Part shown: piece after piece, positions 52,487-60,989 of the stretch
How the letters are laid out: each line of letters opens with the position of its first letter
Numbering within the stretch: position 1 is the first letter of the stretch
Assembly: GCA_020849765.1 (NCBI GenBank)
Contig: JADLAY010000069.1
Span: forward strand, 1 to 64,000
DNA length: 64,000 bases
DNA from: Anaerolineae bacterium
GTDB lineage: Bacteria; Chloroflexota; Anaerolineae; Aggregatilineales; Phototrophicaceae
Direction of reading: 5' to 3'
Program-made: the position numbers and the translations under genes
The notes under the pieces: generated by a model
What the model was told of the DNA's origin: nothing
The model's input: the letters and a program-made list of their open reading frames with translations, nothing else
The model's database searches: none

Positions 52487-52492
52487 ATCGCG

Positions 52493-53101
52493 CTAGGTCG
52501 CTTTCGCCATCTCGGCCAGGATCGGCAGGATCATCTGCGTTGCACGGCCACGGTGGCTGATCTGGTTCTTGATGCCCGGCGGCAGCGTGTTGAAGGTCGT
52601 ATCGTAGCCGTCGGGGATGAAAACGGGATCGAAGCCGAAGCCGTGGTCACCCTCTCCCGGTGCATGCGCGATGCGCCCCGTGCATTCGCCACGCACATGC
52701 ACCACCTGATCGCCCGAAGCCTGCGCAACGGCGATCACGCAGACGAAACGCGCGCGGCGCTGCTCGTCGGGGACGCCGCGCAGTTCCTTCAGCAGCTTGG
52801 TATACCGATCCTGATCGCTGGCACCCTCACCGGCATAGCGCGCCGTGTACACGCCTGGGCGCCCATCGAGGGCGTCGACTTCCAGGCCGCTGTCGTCCGC
52901 CATCGTCGTCAGACCTGAGGCCTGCGCGTAGGTGCGCGCTTTGTGGATGGCATTCTGCTCGAAGGTCGCGTATGGCTCGTCGACGACGAGCGTATCCAGC
53001 CCAATCGTGCGCAAGCCGAGTGTCTCCAGGTCGATCTCGCCGAATATCTGCCCATATTCCCGGATCTTGCCCGGATTTGTGCTCGCAATCAACAGCCGCA
53101 T
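52493..53101 (-). CDS. rdgB: non-canonical purine NTP pyrophosphatase
   Basis: Hydrolyses dITP/XTP to keep damaged purines out of DNA. 202 residues, the family length. ASTNPGKIREY at the N-terminus, DDSGLEVDALDGRPGVYTARYAG with the metal-binding Asp, GFGFDPVF and the C-terminal SHRGRA signature are all present. It is intact. The DUF2142 gene ends 10 bases upstream on the same strand, so they may be co-transcribed. Confidence 0.92.
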   Translation of the reverse strand: MRLLIASTNPGKIREYGQIFGEIDLETLGLRTIGLDTLVVDEPYATFEQNAIHKARTYAQASGLTTMADDSGLEVDALDGRPGVYTARYAGEGASDQDRYTKLLKELRGVPDEQRRARFVCVIAVAQASGDQVVHVRGECTGRIAHAPGEGDHGFGFDPVFIPDGYDTTFNTLPPGIKNQISHRGRATQMILPILAEMAKAT

Positions 53102-53111
53102 ACGTCACCTT

Positions 53112-54422
53112 TCACGGCGCAAGGCCGGGGATCACACGCCAGAGCAGCCACAAATCGAGCGGGATCAGCAGCAGCGGCAGCCCCACCAGGACGAATATGC
53201 CGAGCGGCCTGCGCCCCAAAAGACGCCCGCGCCAGCCATCCCAGCCCAGGACGACGAACAGCGCGAATGGGATCAACCCGCTGAATAAGTAGCGTCCCTG
53301 GAATTGGACGAACTCGGTGTTGTAGTAGAGATACTGCAGAATCGCCAGGATGGACATCACAGCCAGGACGAGAGTGATGTCGGTCCCGACAGGATCGGTC
53401 GAGCGCCGCCGGACGAACCAGCCGACGATAGCGACCAGCAGCAGCAGGCCAATGGCAATGTAGACCAGGCCAGGCAGCGGGAGCGCCATCCAGCCGAGTT
53501 GGCCGAAGAAGCTGTGAAAGGTCGTCGTCAGCGCACGGCTCAGATATTCGCTGACGCCCACGTCGGCGATTAAGGCTTCCGTGCGCAGTTGGCCGACGAC
53601 GACGCGATCGTGCGCAGCCAGTCCAAGGAAGTCCGGGACGCCGTAGACACCGAGATTGCGCAGCCACCAAAGCGCCCCCAGCCCGACTGCGATCACGCCG
53701 AAGACGACGACGCAGCCGAGCAAATAGCCGAACGACATACGCAACCTGCGCCAGCGCAGCAAGAACGCGAAAGCAACCACGGGCAGCAGCAGCAACGTCG
53801 AGACTTTCGTCAGCAAGCCCAGCCCGACCAGCAGTCCCAGCCACAGCGCCGTCCGGATGCCGGTCATCACGTGCTCGTCACGCAGATGATAGAGCGTCAC
53901 AACCAGCGTCACCCCTGTGAGCGCCCAGGCCAGCGCATCATTGTTGACCGACGCCGTGATGCCGAGATACTGGGGCAGGAAGGCGACGAGCGCCGCCGCA
54001 CTGAGCGCAAAGGCGGGCTGCTGTGGCCGCCACTGCCGTGCGGCGACGTAAGCACAGATCACGGTGATCAAGCCCAGCGCCGCCGATGCTAGGCGCAGCG
54101 CGGTCAAGGAGCCGTCCGTCAGCGCAAAGATCGGCGCCATCAATAGGTAATAGAGCGGCGGCTGGTGATCTTCATATTGAACAGCCGGTAGATTGTCGAG
54201 CAGTTCGGGCGCGAAGTCATTCGCCCGCAGCTGGTCGAGATAGGCCTGATCCCAATCGCCCGGCTCGATCACCGGGCAGCAGCCGTTCCGCGCGAGCTGC
54301 GCAATGTAGTTGTAATGTGCGGGTTCGTCCGGTGCCTGCCAGGCAGGCGTGCGCGTGGCAAACAGCGCCGCTAACCCCAGGTAAGCCAGGACGATGATGA
54401 TGAAGAGGCGGTGGGTACGCAT
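53112..54422 (-). CDS. DUF2142/GT39-like polytopic membrane protein
   Basis: 436 residues with about ten to twelve spans. TPAWQAPDEPAHYNYIAQL after the first span is the acidic motif of the DUF2142/ArnT-PMT clan of polyprenyl-phosphate-sugar glycosyltransferases; HQPPLYYLLMAPI follows. Such proteins transfer sugars to lipids or proteins at the membrane's outer face. ATG 54422 starts MRTHRLFIIIVLAYLG and lies four bases after the preceding gene's stop; the frame opens at 54449. Substrate unknown. Confidence 0.75.
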   Translation of the reverse strand: MRTHRLFIIIVLAYLGLAALFATRTPAWQAPDEPAHYNYIAQLARNGCCPVIEPGDWDQAYLDQLRANDFAPELLDNLPAVQYEDHQPPLYYLLMAPIFALTDGSLTALRLASAALGLITVICAYVAARQWRPQQPAFALSAAALVAFLPQYLGITASVNNDALAWALTGVTLVVTLYHLRDEHVMTGIRTALWLGLLVGLGLLTKVSTLLLLPVVAFAFLLRWRRLRMSFGYLLGCVVVFGVIAVGLGALWWLRNLGVYGVPDFLGLAAHDRVVVGQLRTEALIADVGVSEYLSRALTTTFHSFFGQLGWMALPLPGLVYIAIGLLLLVAIVGWFVRRRSTDPVGTDITLVLAVMSILAILQYLYYNTEFVQFQGRYLFSGLIPFALFVVLGWDGWRGRLLGRRPLGIFVLVGLPLLLIPLDLWLLWRVIPGLAP

Positions 54423-54426
54423 AAAC

Positions 54427-55449
54427 TCAGTAGCCGCGTGCGCGGTCAACCACGTTCAACAGCGGGCGCTTCTCAAGATAGCGCTGCAGGTTTTCGATGA
54501 AGACCATCGCCGCCCGGTCGTGATAATCGACGCTGTTGCCGGCAATGTGCGGGCTGATGATTACGTTATCCAGGTTCCACAATGGGCTGGTGCTCGGCAG
54601 CGGCTCGGTCTCGAACACGTCGAGCGCCGCCCCGGCGATGGTGTTGGCCGCCAACGCAGAAATCAAGGCCTGCTCGTCGACCACTGGCCCGCGCGCGACG
54701 TTGATCAAGACGGCGCTCTTCTTCATCCCCGACAGGACCTCCTCGTTGATTAAGTGGCGCGATTCGGACGTCAGCGGCGTGATGATGACCAGGAAGTCGC
54801 ACTGGCTCGCCATTGAGCGCAGCGCTTCTGGCGGATAAATGCGCGCCGGGATTTCACCTTCCGGGTCGCCGGTGCCCGGCAGACGATACGCATTGTGTTC
54901 CGCCGGGTGCATGACGTCCCGTTTACTGGCGAGCACCTGCATTCCCAGCGCATCAGCCAGCCGGGCCAGCTCGCGGCCAATCACCCCATAGCCGACGATA
55001 CCGAGCGTCTGACCGCGTAAGAAATGCGGCGCGATCGCTTTTGTCTGGCCGCGCGGCCACTCTGCTTTGGCCTTGAGTTCCATCATCACCGGCAGCTCAA
55101 AAGCGAAGGCGAGCATCATCATCAGGCAATACTCGGCCATCGGTGTTGCGTGAATGCCGCTCGTGGTCGTCACCTCGACGTCTTCCGACTGCATGATGGG
55201 CTGGTTGACCACGTGATCGATACCCGCGGAGTGCATCTGTATCCAGCGCAGCCGTGGCGCCTGTGCCGGGTCCGGAAATTGGCGTTGAGTGTAGAGCACT
55301 TCCACATCGTCCCAGGCTTTTTCCGCCACATCGGGGAAATGGCGCTCTACCCGCAGTCTTGGCGAAACGGCCCGGATTTTCTCCATGATGTCGTCGGAGA
55401 AATCCATCGCGACGACGACGTTGATCGGGTCTTCCGTTCCAGCACTCAT
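54427..55449 (-). CDS. D-isomer-specific 2-hydroxyacid dehydrogenase
   Basis: 340 residues. LGIVGYGVIGRELARLA is the NAD-binding motif; the catalytic triad is visible as Arg in INVARGPVVDE, Glu in DVFETEPLP and His in ISPHIAGNS. The length suits hydroxypyruvate/phosphoglycerate-type reductases, though the specific substrate is unclear. It contains an extra stretch near 195-215 (HNAYRLPGTGDPEGEIPARI) compared with compact members. The DUF2142 gene follows on the same strand. Confidence 0.85.
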   Translation of the reverse strand: MSAGTEDPINVVVAMDFSDDIMEKIRAVSPRLRVERHFPDVAEKAWDDVEVLYTQRQFPDPAQAPRLRWIQMHSAGIDHVVNQPIMQSEDVEVTTTSGIHATPMAEYCLMMMLAFAFELPVMMELKAKAEWPRGQTKAIAPHFLRGQTLGIVGYGVIGRELARLADALGMQVLASKRDVMHPAEHNAYRLPGTGDPEGEIPARIYPPEALRSMASQCDFLVIITPLTSESRHLINEEVLSGMKKSAVLINVARGPVVDEQALISALAANTIAGAALDVFETEPLPSTSPLWNLDNVIISPHIAGNSVDYHDRAAMVFIENLQRYLEKRPLLNVVDRARGY

Positions 55450-55939
55450 GTTTGCTGCCTCCGAATACTGCGATGAAGGAGTAGCCTAACGCACACAACC
55501 CTACACGTGCAATGGCATAAATCCAGGGTCGCTGAATGTACCCCATTAAAGAACTTCATCTCTCGTTCTTGTGCGTAAATTTGGTAGTAGTTGTCGTAGT
55601 AGGGTTGTCGAAACTGTTCAAAACTTCAGCGCTTGTGATTTTATTCACAATGTATCGCAAGAGTATCCCCAGTAAAACCCCAATTCCCAACCGATATCCC
55701 TGACATCTGCGATATGTGGGGAAATCAGGCGAACGAGTTATGAACAGCCGCCTGTTCATAACTTTGAACAGGTTTCGACATTTACCCAAGCCCTTTGAAC
55801 AGGTATCCCAAGGGCTAACACGCACATATCCCAAGGCTCAAAAAACGCCCCGAAAATTGTGAACATCGCCTGGGGGCGAGCCGTAAGTTATGAACAAGTT
55901 TTGAACAAGTTTTGAACAGACCAGGTGTGCGAATTGTAA
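55450..55939. other. 490-base gap with repeats and one doubtful small frame
   Basis: This is the longest gene-poor stretch. It is more AT-rich than the rest. A 92-codon minus-strand frame (55556-55834) has a Thr-run and no recognisable motif; I regard it as probably not a gene. The notable content is a cluster of TGAACA boxes in both orientations, listed separately. A T-rich segment near 55561-55620 carries GTAGTAGTTGTCGTAGTAGG. No tRNA or clear terminator was seen. Confidence 0.55.
55613..55918. repeat. cluster of TGAACA-type boxes
   Basis: At least seven boxes close to AAGTTTTGAACAG occur: an inverse copy ACTGTTCAAAACTT (55613-55626); a perfect dyad GTTATGAACAG-ccgc-CTGTTCATAAC (55737-55762) with a third box directly after (55763-55772); CTTTGAACAGG (55793-55803); and three copies spaced exactly 11 bases apart (GTTATGAACA 55887, GTTTTGAACA 55898 and 55909). 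The 11-base period places the last three on the same face of the helix. This is typical of multiple binding sites for one protein. Confidence 0.65.
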
Positions 55940-56485
55940 TTATTCAACCGTGACGCGGATGTCATAATCCGCCAACTCTTCCAGGCCGATCCAGAATGGG
56001 CGCACCAATTCATAGCTGCACGCGCCCTGGGTGATGAAGTGCAGGTGGATGCTGTAGATCTTTGCGGCATCGTCGCGCGTGACTTCGACGATCTCGTGGA
56101 AGGCATCACAGCCGACGCCCTGGCTCCACAGCCCGACGAGCACGTTGCCATCGTCGAAATCGAACGGCTCACGGTGGACGGGATGGCGGCAGAGGCCGCT
56201 GCTATCGGCAAGATCGTAGAACGCGATATGATCTTCCGGTGATCGCAGGATGAAGACGCGGCCCGCGGCATCCGCGGCGGCCTCGAAGCAGATCCCGCTC
56301 ATGATCGGATTGGCATCCTGCCATGGATACGGTAGATCGGTTGGAGTCGGCAGCAAGGGATCGAGTGAGGAGATTGGTACCGGGCTGGCCGGTGCGACCG
56401 TGACAATCGGCGCAGGTTCGAGTATCGTACAAGCGCTTACGAGCGTTAAAGCAAGGACAAGCAGTGAAAAGGAACAGACCCGCAT
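55940..56485 (-). CDS. predicted lipoprotein
   Basis: 181 residues. A hydrophobic signal (VCSFSLLVLALTLV) ends in the lipobox LVSAC, so the Cys at about residue 20 should be lipidated. The mature part starts with a Pro/Thr/Ser-rich linker (APIVTVAPASPVP) and then a compact domain with Cys residues (GICFEAAADAAG, SGLCRHPV, GVGCDAFHEIV, GACSYELV), possibly two disulfides. ATG 56485 is chosen because it directly begins the signal; 56509 would add eight polar residues. No family recognised. The cluster of TGAACA boxes lies just downstream of the gene. Confidence 0.68.
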   Translation of the reverse strand: MRVCSFSLLVLALTLVSACTILEPAPIVTVAPASPVPISSLDPLLPTPTDLPYPWQDANPIMSGICFEAAADAAGRVFILRSPEDHIAFYDLADSSGLCRHPVHREPFDFDDGNVLVGLWSQGVGCDAFHEIVEVTRDDAAKIYSIHLHFITQGACSYELVRPFWIGLEELADYDIRVTVE

Positions 56486-56609
56486 TACGTTCACTCTACG
56501 GTGAGCCATGTGGAAGAGACGTTAATTCGCCCTCGCGGCAAAAGCATGATACCATGAAGTCACGTTGTAAAACGCGCATTATGCCATCTTTAATGCCCAT
56601 GGGTTGTAC

Positions 56610-57341
56610 ATGCGCATCCTCGTAATCTCTGATATTCATGCAAACCTGACAGCTTTCGAAACCGTTCTGGAAGACGCTAAGGGCGGCTGGGAGTATGTCT
56701 GGTGTCTTGGTGATGTGGTCGGCTATGGGCCGGACCCGAATGAGTGTGTCGATCTCCTGAAGACGCTGCCGCACCTGTGCCTGGCGGGCAATCATGACTG
56801 GGCAGCGCTTGGCCGGTTGGATATTCGGACTTTCAACCCGGACGCGCGCAAAGCCGTCAGTTGGACGCGCGAAACGCTGACGCCGGAGAACATCGACTAT
56901 CTGGAAGCATTGCCGACGACCTTCGTCATCGGCCAATACACGCTGGCCCACGGCAGCCCGCGCGAGCCGGTCTGGGAGTATATCCTCGAACCGATCGTCG
57001 CGTCGCTCAACTTTTCGCACTTCGAGACGCCCTATTGTCTCGTCGGCCACACACATCAGCCTGTCATTTATGAACTGCTCAACGAGCAGGGCGATACTGA
57101 CATGATCGCACCGGCCTACCGCCAGTCACGCCCACTCAATGGGCGCCGCGTGATCGTCAATCCCGGCAGCGTCGGGCAGCCGCGCGACCAGAATCCGGAC
57201 GCCGCTTACGCCATTCTCGACGTCGAGCGCAACGTCTGGGAGCATCGCCGCGTCCCGTACGACGTCGCAGCGGTGCAGAAGCGCATGGCCCAGTTTGACA
57301 TGCCGGAACGCCTGATCGCGCGTCTGGCGCACGGCTGGTAA
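56610..57341 (+). CDS. metallophosphoesterase
   Basis: 243 residues of the calcineurin-like YfcE/MJ0936 group. Metal motifs: ISDIHANLTAF (Asp-x-His), LGDVVGYGPDP (Gly-Asp), LAGNHDWAALG (Gly-Asn-His-Asp), and late VGHTHQPVI (Gly-His-x-His). It is a cytoplasmic phosphodiesterase or phosphatase with unknown substrate. ATG 56610 begins MRILVISDIH; a TTG at 56604 is possible. A hairpin follows the stop and a helicase gene comes next on the same strand. Confidence 0.86.
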   Translation: MRILVISDIHANLTAFETVLEDAKGGWEYVWCLGDVVGYGPDPNECVDLLKTLPHLCLAGNHDWAALGRLDIRTFNPDARKAVSWTRETLTPENIDYLEALPTTFVIGQYTLAHGSPREPVWEYILEPIVASLNFSHFETPYCLVGHTHQPVIYELLNEQGDTDMIAPAYRQSRPLNGRRVIVNPGSVGQPRDQNPDAAYAILDVERNVWEHRRVPYDVAAVQKRMAQFDMPERLIARLAHGW

Positions 57342-57370
57342 CGCATCCAGGCAGATTGAGAATCGTGATT

Positions 57371-57395
57371 ACAGGCGCCATGCACAGGCGCCTGT
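57371..57395 (+). terminator. stem-loop after the phosphoesterase gene
   Basis: ACAGGCGCC (57371-57379) and GGCGCCTGT (57387-57395) form a 9-bp stem with a 7-base loop and are followed by TTCTC. It begins 30 bases after the phosphoesterase stop and is a plausible intrinsic terminator with a short T-tract. Confidence 0.65.
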
Positions 57396-57418
57396 TTCTC
57401 GCTTGCCCAGTCTCGATC

Positions 57419-57424
57419 TATAAT
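57419..57424 (+). promoter_or_regulatory. possible -10 of the helicase-nuclease gene
   Basis: A perfect TATAAT followed by G lies 36 bases before the ATG of the AddA-like gene and just after a terminator-like hairpin, so this gene probably has its own promoter. The -35 zone (TTTCTC at 18 bases) is weak. Confidence 0.45.
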
Positions 57425-57459
57425 GCGGATATTCCGGCTTATTCAGCACCCACATCCGC

Positions 57460-60400
57460 ATGAACCTGACGCCCGATCAGCACGCCGCCATTCACACCCA
57501 CGATCGCAACCTTGTCGTCGTCGCGGGCGCCGGGTCGGGCAAGACCTTCGTCCTGGTTGAACGCTACCTGGCGCTGCTCGATGCCAATCCTGACTGGGCG
57601 CTCAACCAACTCGTCGCCATCACCTTCACGCAGAAAGCGGCGCAGGAGATGCGCGATCGTGTGCGCATGGCGCTGGACGAACGGCTGCAAGACGCGCACC
57701 AGCACAATGATGCTGAGGCGATCTCACTGTGGTCGGCGCGTGTCAGCGCGATGGACAGCGCGCGCATTGATACGATCCACGCGCTGTGCGCGGCCATTCT
57801 GCGCCAGAACGCCGCCGAAGCCGGCATCGACCCCGCCTTTGAGGTGCTCGACGAGATGGGCGCGCGCATCCTGCTGGAGACCGTGCTCGACGATCTGTTT
57901 GCCGATCTGGCGCTCAATAATGATCCTGCCATCCAACTCTTCCGCGTCTATGGCGCCCGCGACATTCGCCAATCCTTGATCGATCACATCGCCGTATCCG
58001 TCAACCCGCCGCCGGAGGATGTGTATGAGCGCTGGTGTCAGGCATGGAACGAAGTTGCTGCCGACTCCATTCGGGCGCTGCTGGCGGATGAGACCTTCGC
58101 TGCTGCCGCTGATTGGCAGCCACCGGGCGGTTTCCCCACCGGCGACGACGCCATCCTCCGCGTCTGGCAGACCTGCCTCATGCATCTGGGCTCGTTGCGG
58201 AGGAGTGACGATTTTGCAGTGCAGCTCTCCGCTCTGGATAGTCTCAGCTCTGCCATCAATCTCCAGGGTGGCGGCGCAAAGATCTGGGGAAGCAAAGAAG
58301 CCGTGGCCGAGTCGAGAGCGCAGCTCAGGATCATTCGAGACAGCGTGCGCAACGTTCTCGCAGACATCGGTGATCCGCCAAATGAACACGACGAAATAGC
58401 CGCCAGTCTGCTGCCGCTGTGGGCGTCGCTGCTGCGCCGGGCGCATCAGGTCTATAGCGACGCCAAATACGAGCGCAGCGCCCTCGATTTCGACGATCTG
58501 GAGAGCTACACGCGCACCTTGCTGACCGAGCACCCGCCGATCCGGGCACGTTACCAGCGGGGCGAGTTCAAGCACCTGCTGGTCGACGAATTCCAGGACA
58601 CGAGCGATACCCAGTGGCAGATCGTCCGTTCGCTGGCCGACCCGGAGACGCCGGGCGCGCTCTTCATCGTCGGCGACGCCAAGCAGTCGATCTACGCCTT
58701 CCGTGGCGCGGACGTGCGTGTGTTCGATCAAGCGCGGGCGCACATCGGGCGCGTGGGGGGTTCTGAAGTCACACTCGCCCGCTCATTCCGCACACATGCG
58801 CCGCTGGTCGGCTTTTTCAACAATCTCTTCAGTCACCTGCTCGTGCGCGAGACCGGCAGTCTGGCCGCCGAGTTTCAGGTCGAGATGGGCAGGCCGATGG
58901 AAGCCGCCCGCGACTCCGCGCCCGATGACGCGCCGTGCGTTGAACTGCTGCTGATCGACAGGAACGCGCTCCCGGAGGGCGAGGAAGACAAGGCGATCCG
59001 CGCGCGCCGTCTGGAAGCGGCAACGATCGCCCGGCGCATCCACGCCATGGTCGCACAAGAAGTGCTCGTCTACGATCGCAAACTCAAACAGACGCGCCCG
59101 ATCCGCTACGACGATTGCGCGCTGCTCTTCCGGGCGATGCGCGACGCGCCGCTCTACGAAGACGTGTTCAAGGATATGGAACTGCCGTTCGTGACGGTCG
59201 CTGGGCGCGGTTATTACGAGCGGCAGGAAGTCTGGGACATCCTCAACCTGCTGCGCGCGCTGCACAACCCGGGCGATCACTTGTCATTGGCGGCGGCGCT
59301 GCGTTCGCCTTTATTCGCCCTCAGTGACGACGCGCTGTTTGCGCTCCGCTCGCGCCAGGATGACACCGGGCAGATCCCGCGGCTCTGGGATGCGCTGGCC
59401 GATCCTGATGGCGTGCCGGAGGATGAGCATGCCCGCCTGCGCTATGCCCAGGCTGTCCTCACCGATCTGCAGCGGCTGGCCGGGCGCGTCACCATCGCCG
59501 AATTGATCGACGCCGCGCTCGATGCGACGCATTATCTCGCCCTGCTGACCGGCCTGCCGGATGGCGCGCGGCGGCGCAGCAACATCGAGAAGTTGGTCGA
59601 GAAGGCGCGCATGAGCGGCCACACCACGCTCGGCGAATTCACCCGCTACCTGGCCGATCTGACGCAGTTGGAAGCCCGCGAAGGCGAGGCGTCGCTCGAC
59701 AGTGAAGGCTCGGTCACGTTGATGACCGTCCATAAGAGCAAAGGCCTGGAGTTTCCGGTCGTCTTCCTGGTCGATGCTTCGCGGGAAGGCGGTGGGGGCC
59801 AGGGCAACGTCGTCATGCACGATGGCGCCGGGCAACTGGCGTGCAAAGTCTACGACGACGTCGAGGCGAAAGCGGTGGAGACGTTTGCCTACCGCCGCCT
59901 CCGGGCTGTCCAGCGCGCCCGCGAGGATGCCGAGAGCCGCCGCCTGCTCTACGTCGCCGCCACCCGCGCGCAGGATCGGCTGATCGTGAGCGGGCAGGCC
60001 GCGCGCAAGAATGATGGCAATTGGAGCGCCTCCGGCTGGCTGGGCACACTACTGAATCTGCTCGAACTGAATGACTGGGAGAGCGACGGCACACTCACCT
60101 TCGACTGGGGGCAGATGGCGATCTCGATCGTCGGTGAGTCGTCTGAGAGTCCAACCCCCGCAGCGGCATCATCCGCCGCTCAAACGGACGTCTGGCATCT
60201 GCCGGACGTGACTCCCCAGATGCCGCCACTGATGGCCTCGGTCGAACTGGCCGCCGATGCGCCGGCGCGCTCGCTGACGGCGACACAGATCGCCAACCTG
60301 GGCGCGTTCGCCGTCGATCTGCCGCATCGCAGCCTCTATCGCCAGCGCTTGCTGCGCAGCTTCCTGCACGATACGCCGGAGCGCGTTGCGCGGGTCGTCA

Positions 60401-60984
60401 ATACGCCGCAGCGTGTCTCTGGCCGCCGCATCGGCGAGATCGTCCACCGCGCCCTGCGCGCCTGGAAGTTCCCGACCGACCAGGACGACCTGAGCGGCCT
60501 GCTGCGTGGCTACGCCTGGGAGGAAGGATTGGTCGACCCGGCGGAGATCACCGAAGCCGTGAATGAGGCACGCATGCTGTTGGCACGGATACGCCACAGC
60601 GATCTCTATGCGCGCGTCGATGAGGCCTATCATGACCTGCGCTTCTACGCCGAAGTGCCCTTCGTCTTCCAGACCGACCGCCGCGTCATCCATGGCAAAA
60701 TCGACGCGCTGATCCGGGACGCGAGCGGCGCCTGGGCCATCATCGACTACAAGAGCAGCACGGTCCTCGGCGGCTACCGGGAGGCGACGCTCGTCGATCA
60801 TGCGCGGCGCTATCACCTGCAGATGGGCGTTTATGCCAGCGCCGTGCGGCGATTGCTGGACGGCATCACACCTCAGGTGTACATCCACTATATCCGTTAT
60901 AATCACACCATACAGGTCGCGACGGCGGACTGGGAAGCAGCGCTCGACGCCCTGGAATCGAACATCGGCGATCTATTGGGTTAA
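57460..60984 (+). CDS. AddA-like UvrD helicase with PD-(D/E)XK nuclease
   Basis: 1174 residues. Helicase motifs in order: Walker A GAGSGKTFVLVERY (about 23-30), AITFTQKAAQEM (Ia), LVDEFQDTSDTQW (II), VGDAKQSIYAFRGAD (III), LMTVHKSKGLEFPVVF (V) and YVAATRAQDRLIVSG (VI). The C-terminus has a RecB-type nuclease: GEIVHRALR, HGKIDALIRDASG, AIIDYKSST and YHLQMGVYA. This is the AddA arrangement for resecting DNA double-strand breaks. The usual AddB partner gene is not next to it; upstream is a phosphoesterase. The protein may act alone or with an AddB encoded elsewhere. Confidence 0.86.
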   Translation: MNLTPDQHAAIHTHDRNLVVVAGAGSGKTFVLVERYLALLDANPDWALNQLVAITFTQKAAQEMRDRVRMALDERLQDAHQHNDAEAISLWSARVSAMDSARIDTIHALCAAILRQNAAEAGIDPAFEVLDEMGARILLETVLDDLFADLALNNDPAIQLFRVYGARDIRQSLIDHIAVSVNPPPEDVYERWCQAWNEVAADSIRALLADETFAAAADWQPPGGFPTGDDAILRVWQTCLMHLGSLRRSDDFAVQLSALDSLSSAINLQGGGAKIWGSKEAVAESRAQLRIIRDSVRNVLADIGDPPNEHDEIAASLLPLWASLLRRAHQVYSDAKYERSALDFDDLESYTRTLLTEHPPIRARYQRGEFKHLLVDEFQDTSDTQWQIVRSLADPETPGALFIVGDAKQSIYAFRGADVRVFDQARAHIGRVGGSEVTLARSFRTHAPLVGFFNNLFSHLLVRETGSLAAEFQVEMGRPMEAARDSAPDDAPCVELLLIDRNALPEGEEDKAIRARRLEAATIARRIHAMVAQEVLVYDRKLKQTRPIRYDDCALLFRAMRDAPLYEDVFKDMELPFVTVAGRGYYERQEVWDILNLLRALHNPGDHLSLAAALRSPLFALSDDALFALRSRQDDTGQIPRLWDALADPDGVPEDEHARLRYAQAVLTDLQRLAGRVTIAELIDAALDATHYLALLTGLPDGARRRSNIEKLVEKARMSGHTTLGEFTRYLADLTQLEAREGEASLDSEGSVTLMTVHKSKGLEFPVVFLVDASREGGGGQGNVVMHDGAGQLACKVYDDVEAKAVETFAYRRLRAVQRAREDAESRRLLYVAATRAQDRLIVSGQAARKNDGNWSASGWLGTLLNLLELNDWESDGTLTFDWGQMAISIVGESSESPTPAAASSAAQTDVWHLPDVTPQMPPLMASVELAADAPARSLTATQIANLGAFAVDLPHRSLYRQRLLRSFLHDTPERVARVVNTPQRVSGRRIGEIVHRALRAWKFPTDQDDLSGLLRGYAWEEGLVDPAEITEAVNEARMLLARIRHSDLYARVDEAYHDLRFYAEVPFVFQTDRRVIHGKIDALIRDASGAWAIIDYKSSTVLGGYREATLVDHARRYHLQMGVYASAVRRLLDGITPQVYIHYIRYNHTIQVATADWEAALDALESNIGDLLG

Positions 60985-60989
60985 ACGTC

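Noticed and set aside
55556..55834. 92-codon minus-strand frame in the repeat-rich gap
   Set aside because: No family features, a run of threonines and a body made of the TGAACA boxes; the start lacks a clear ribosome site. Kept only as part of the gap description.
55613..55918. CRISPR array
   Set aside because: Repeats are only about 10-13 bases, in both orientations, with irregular spacing and no cas genes.
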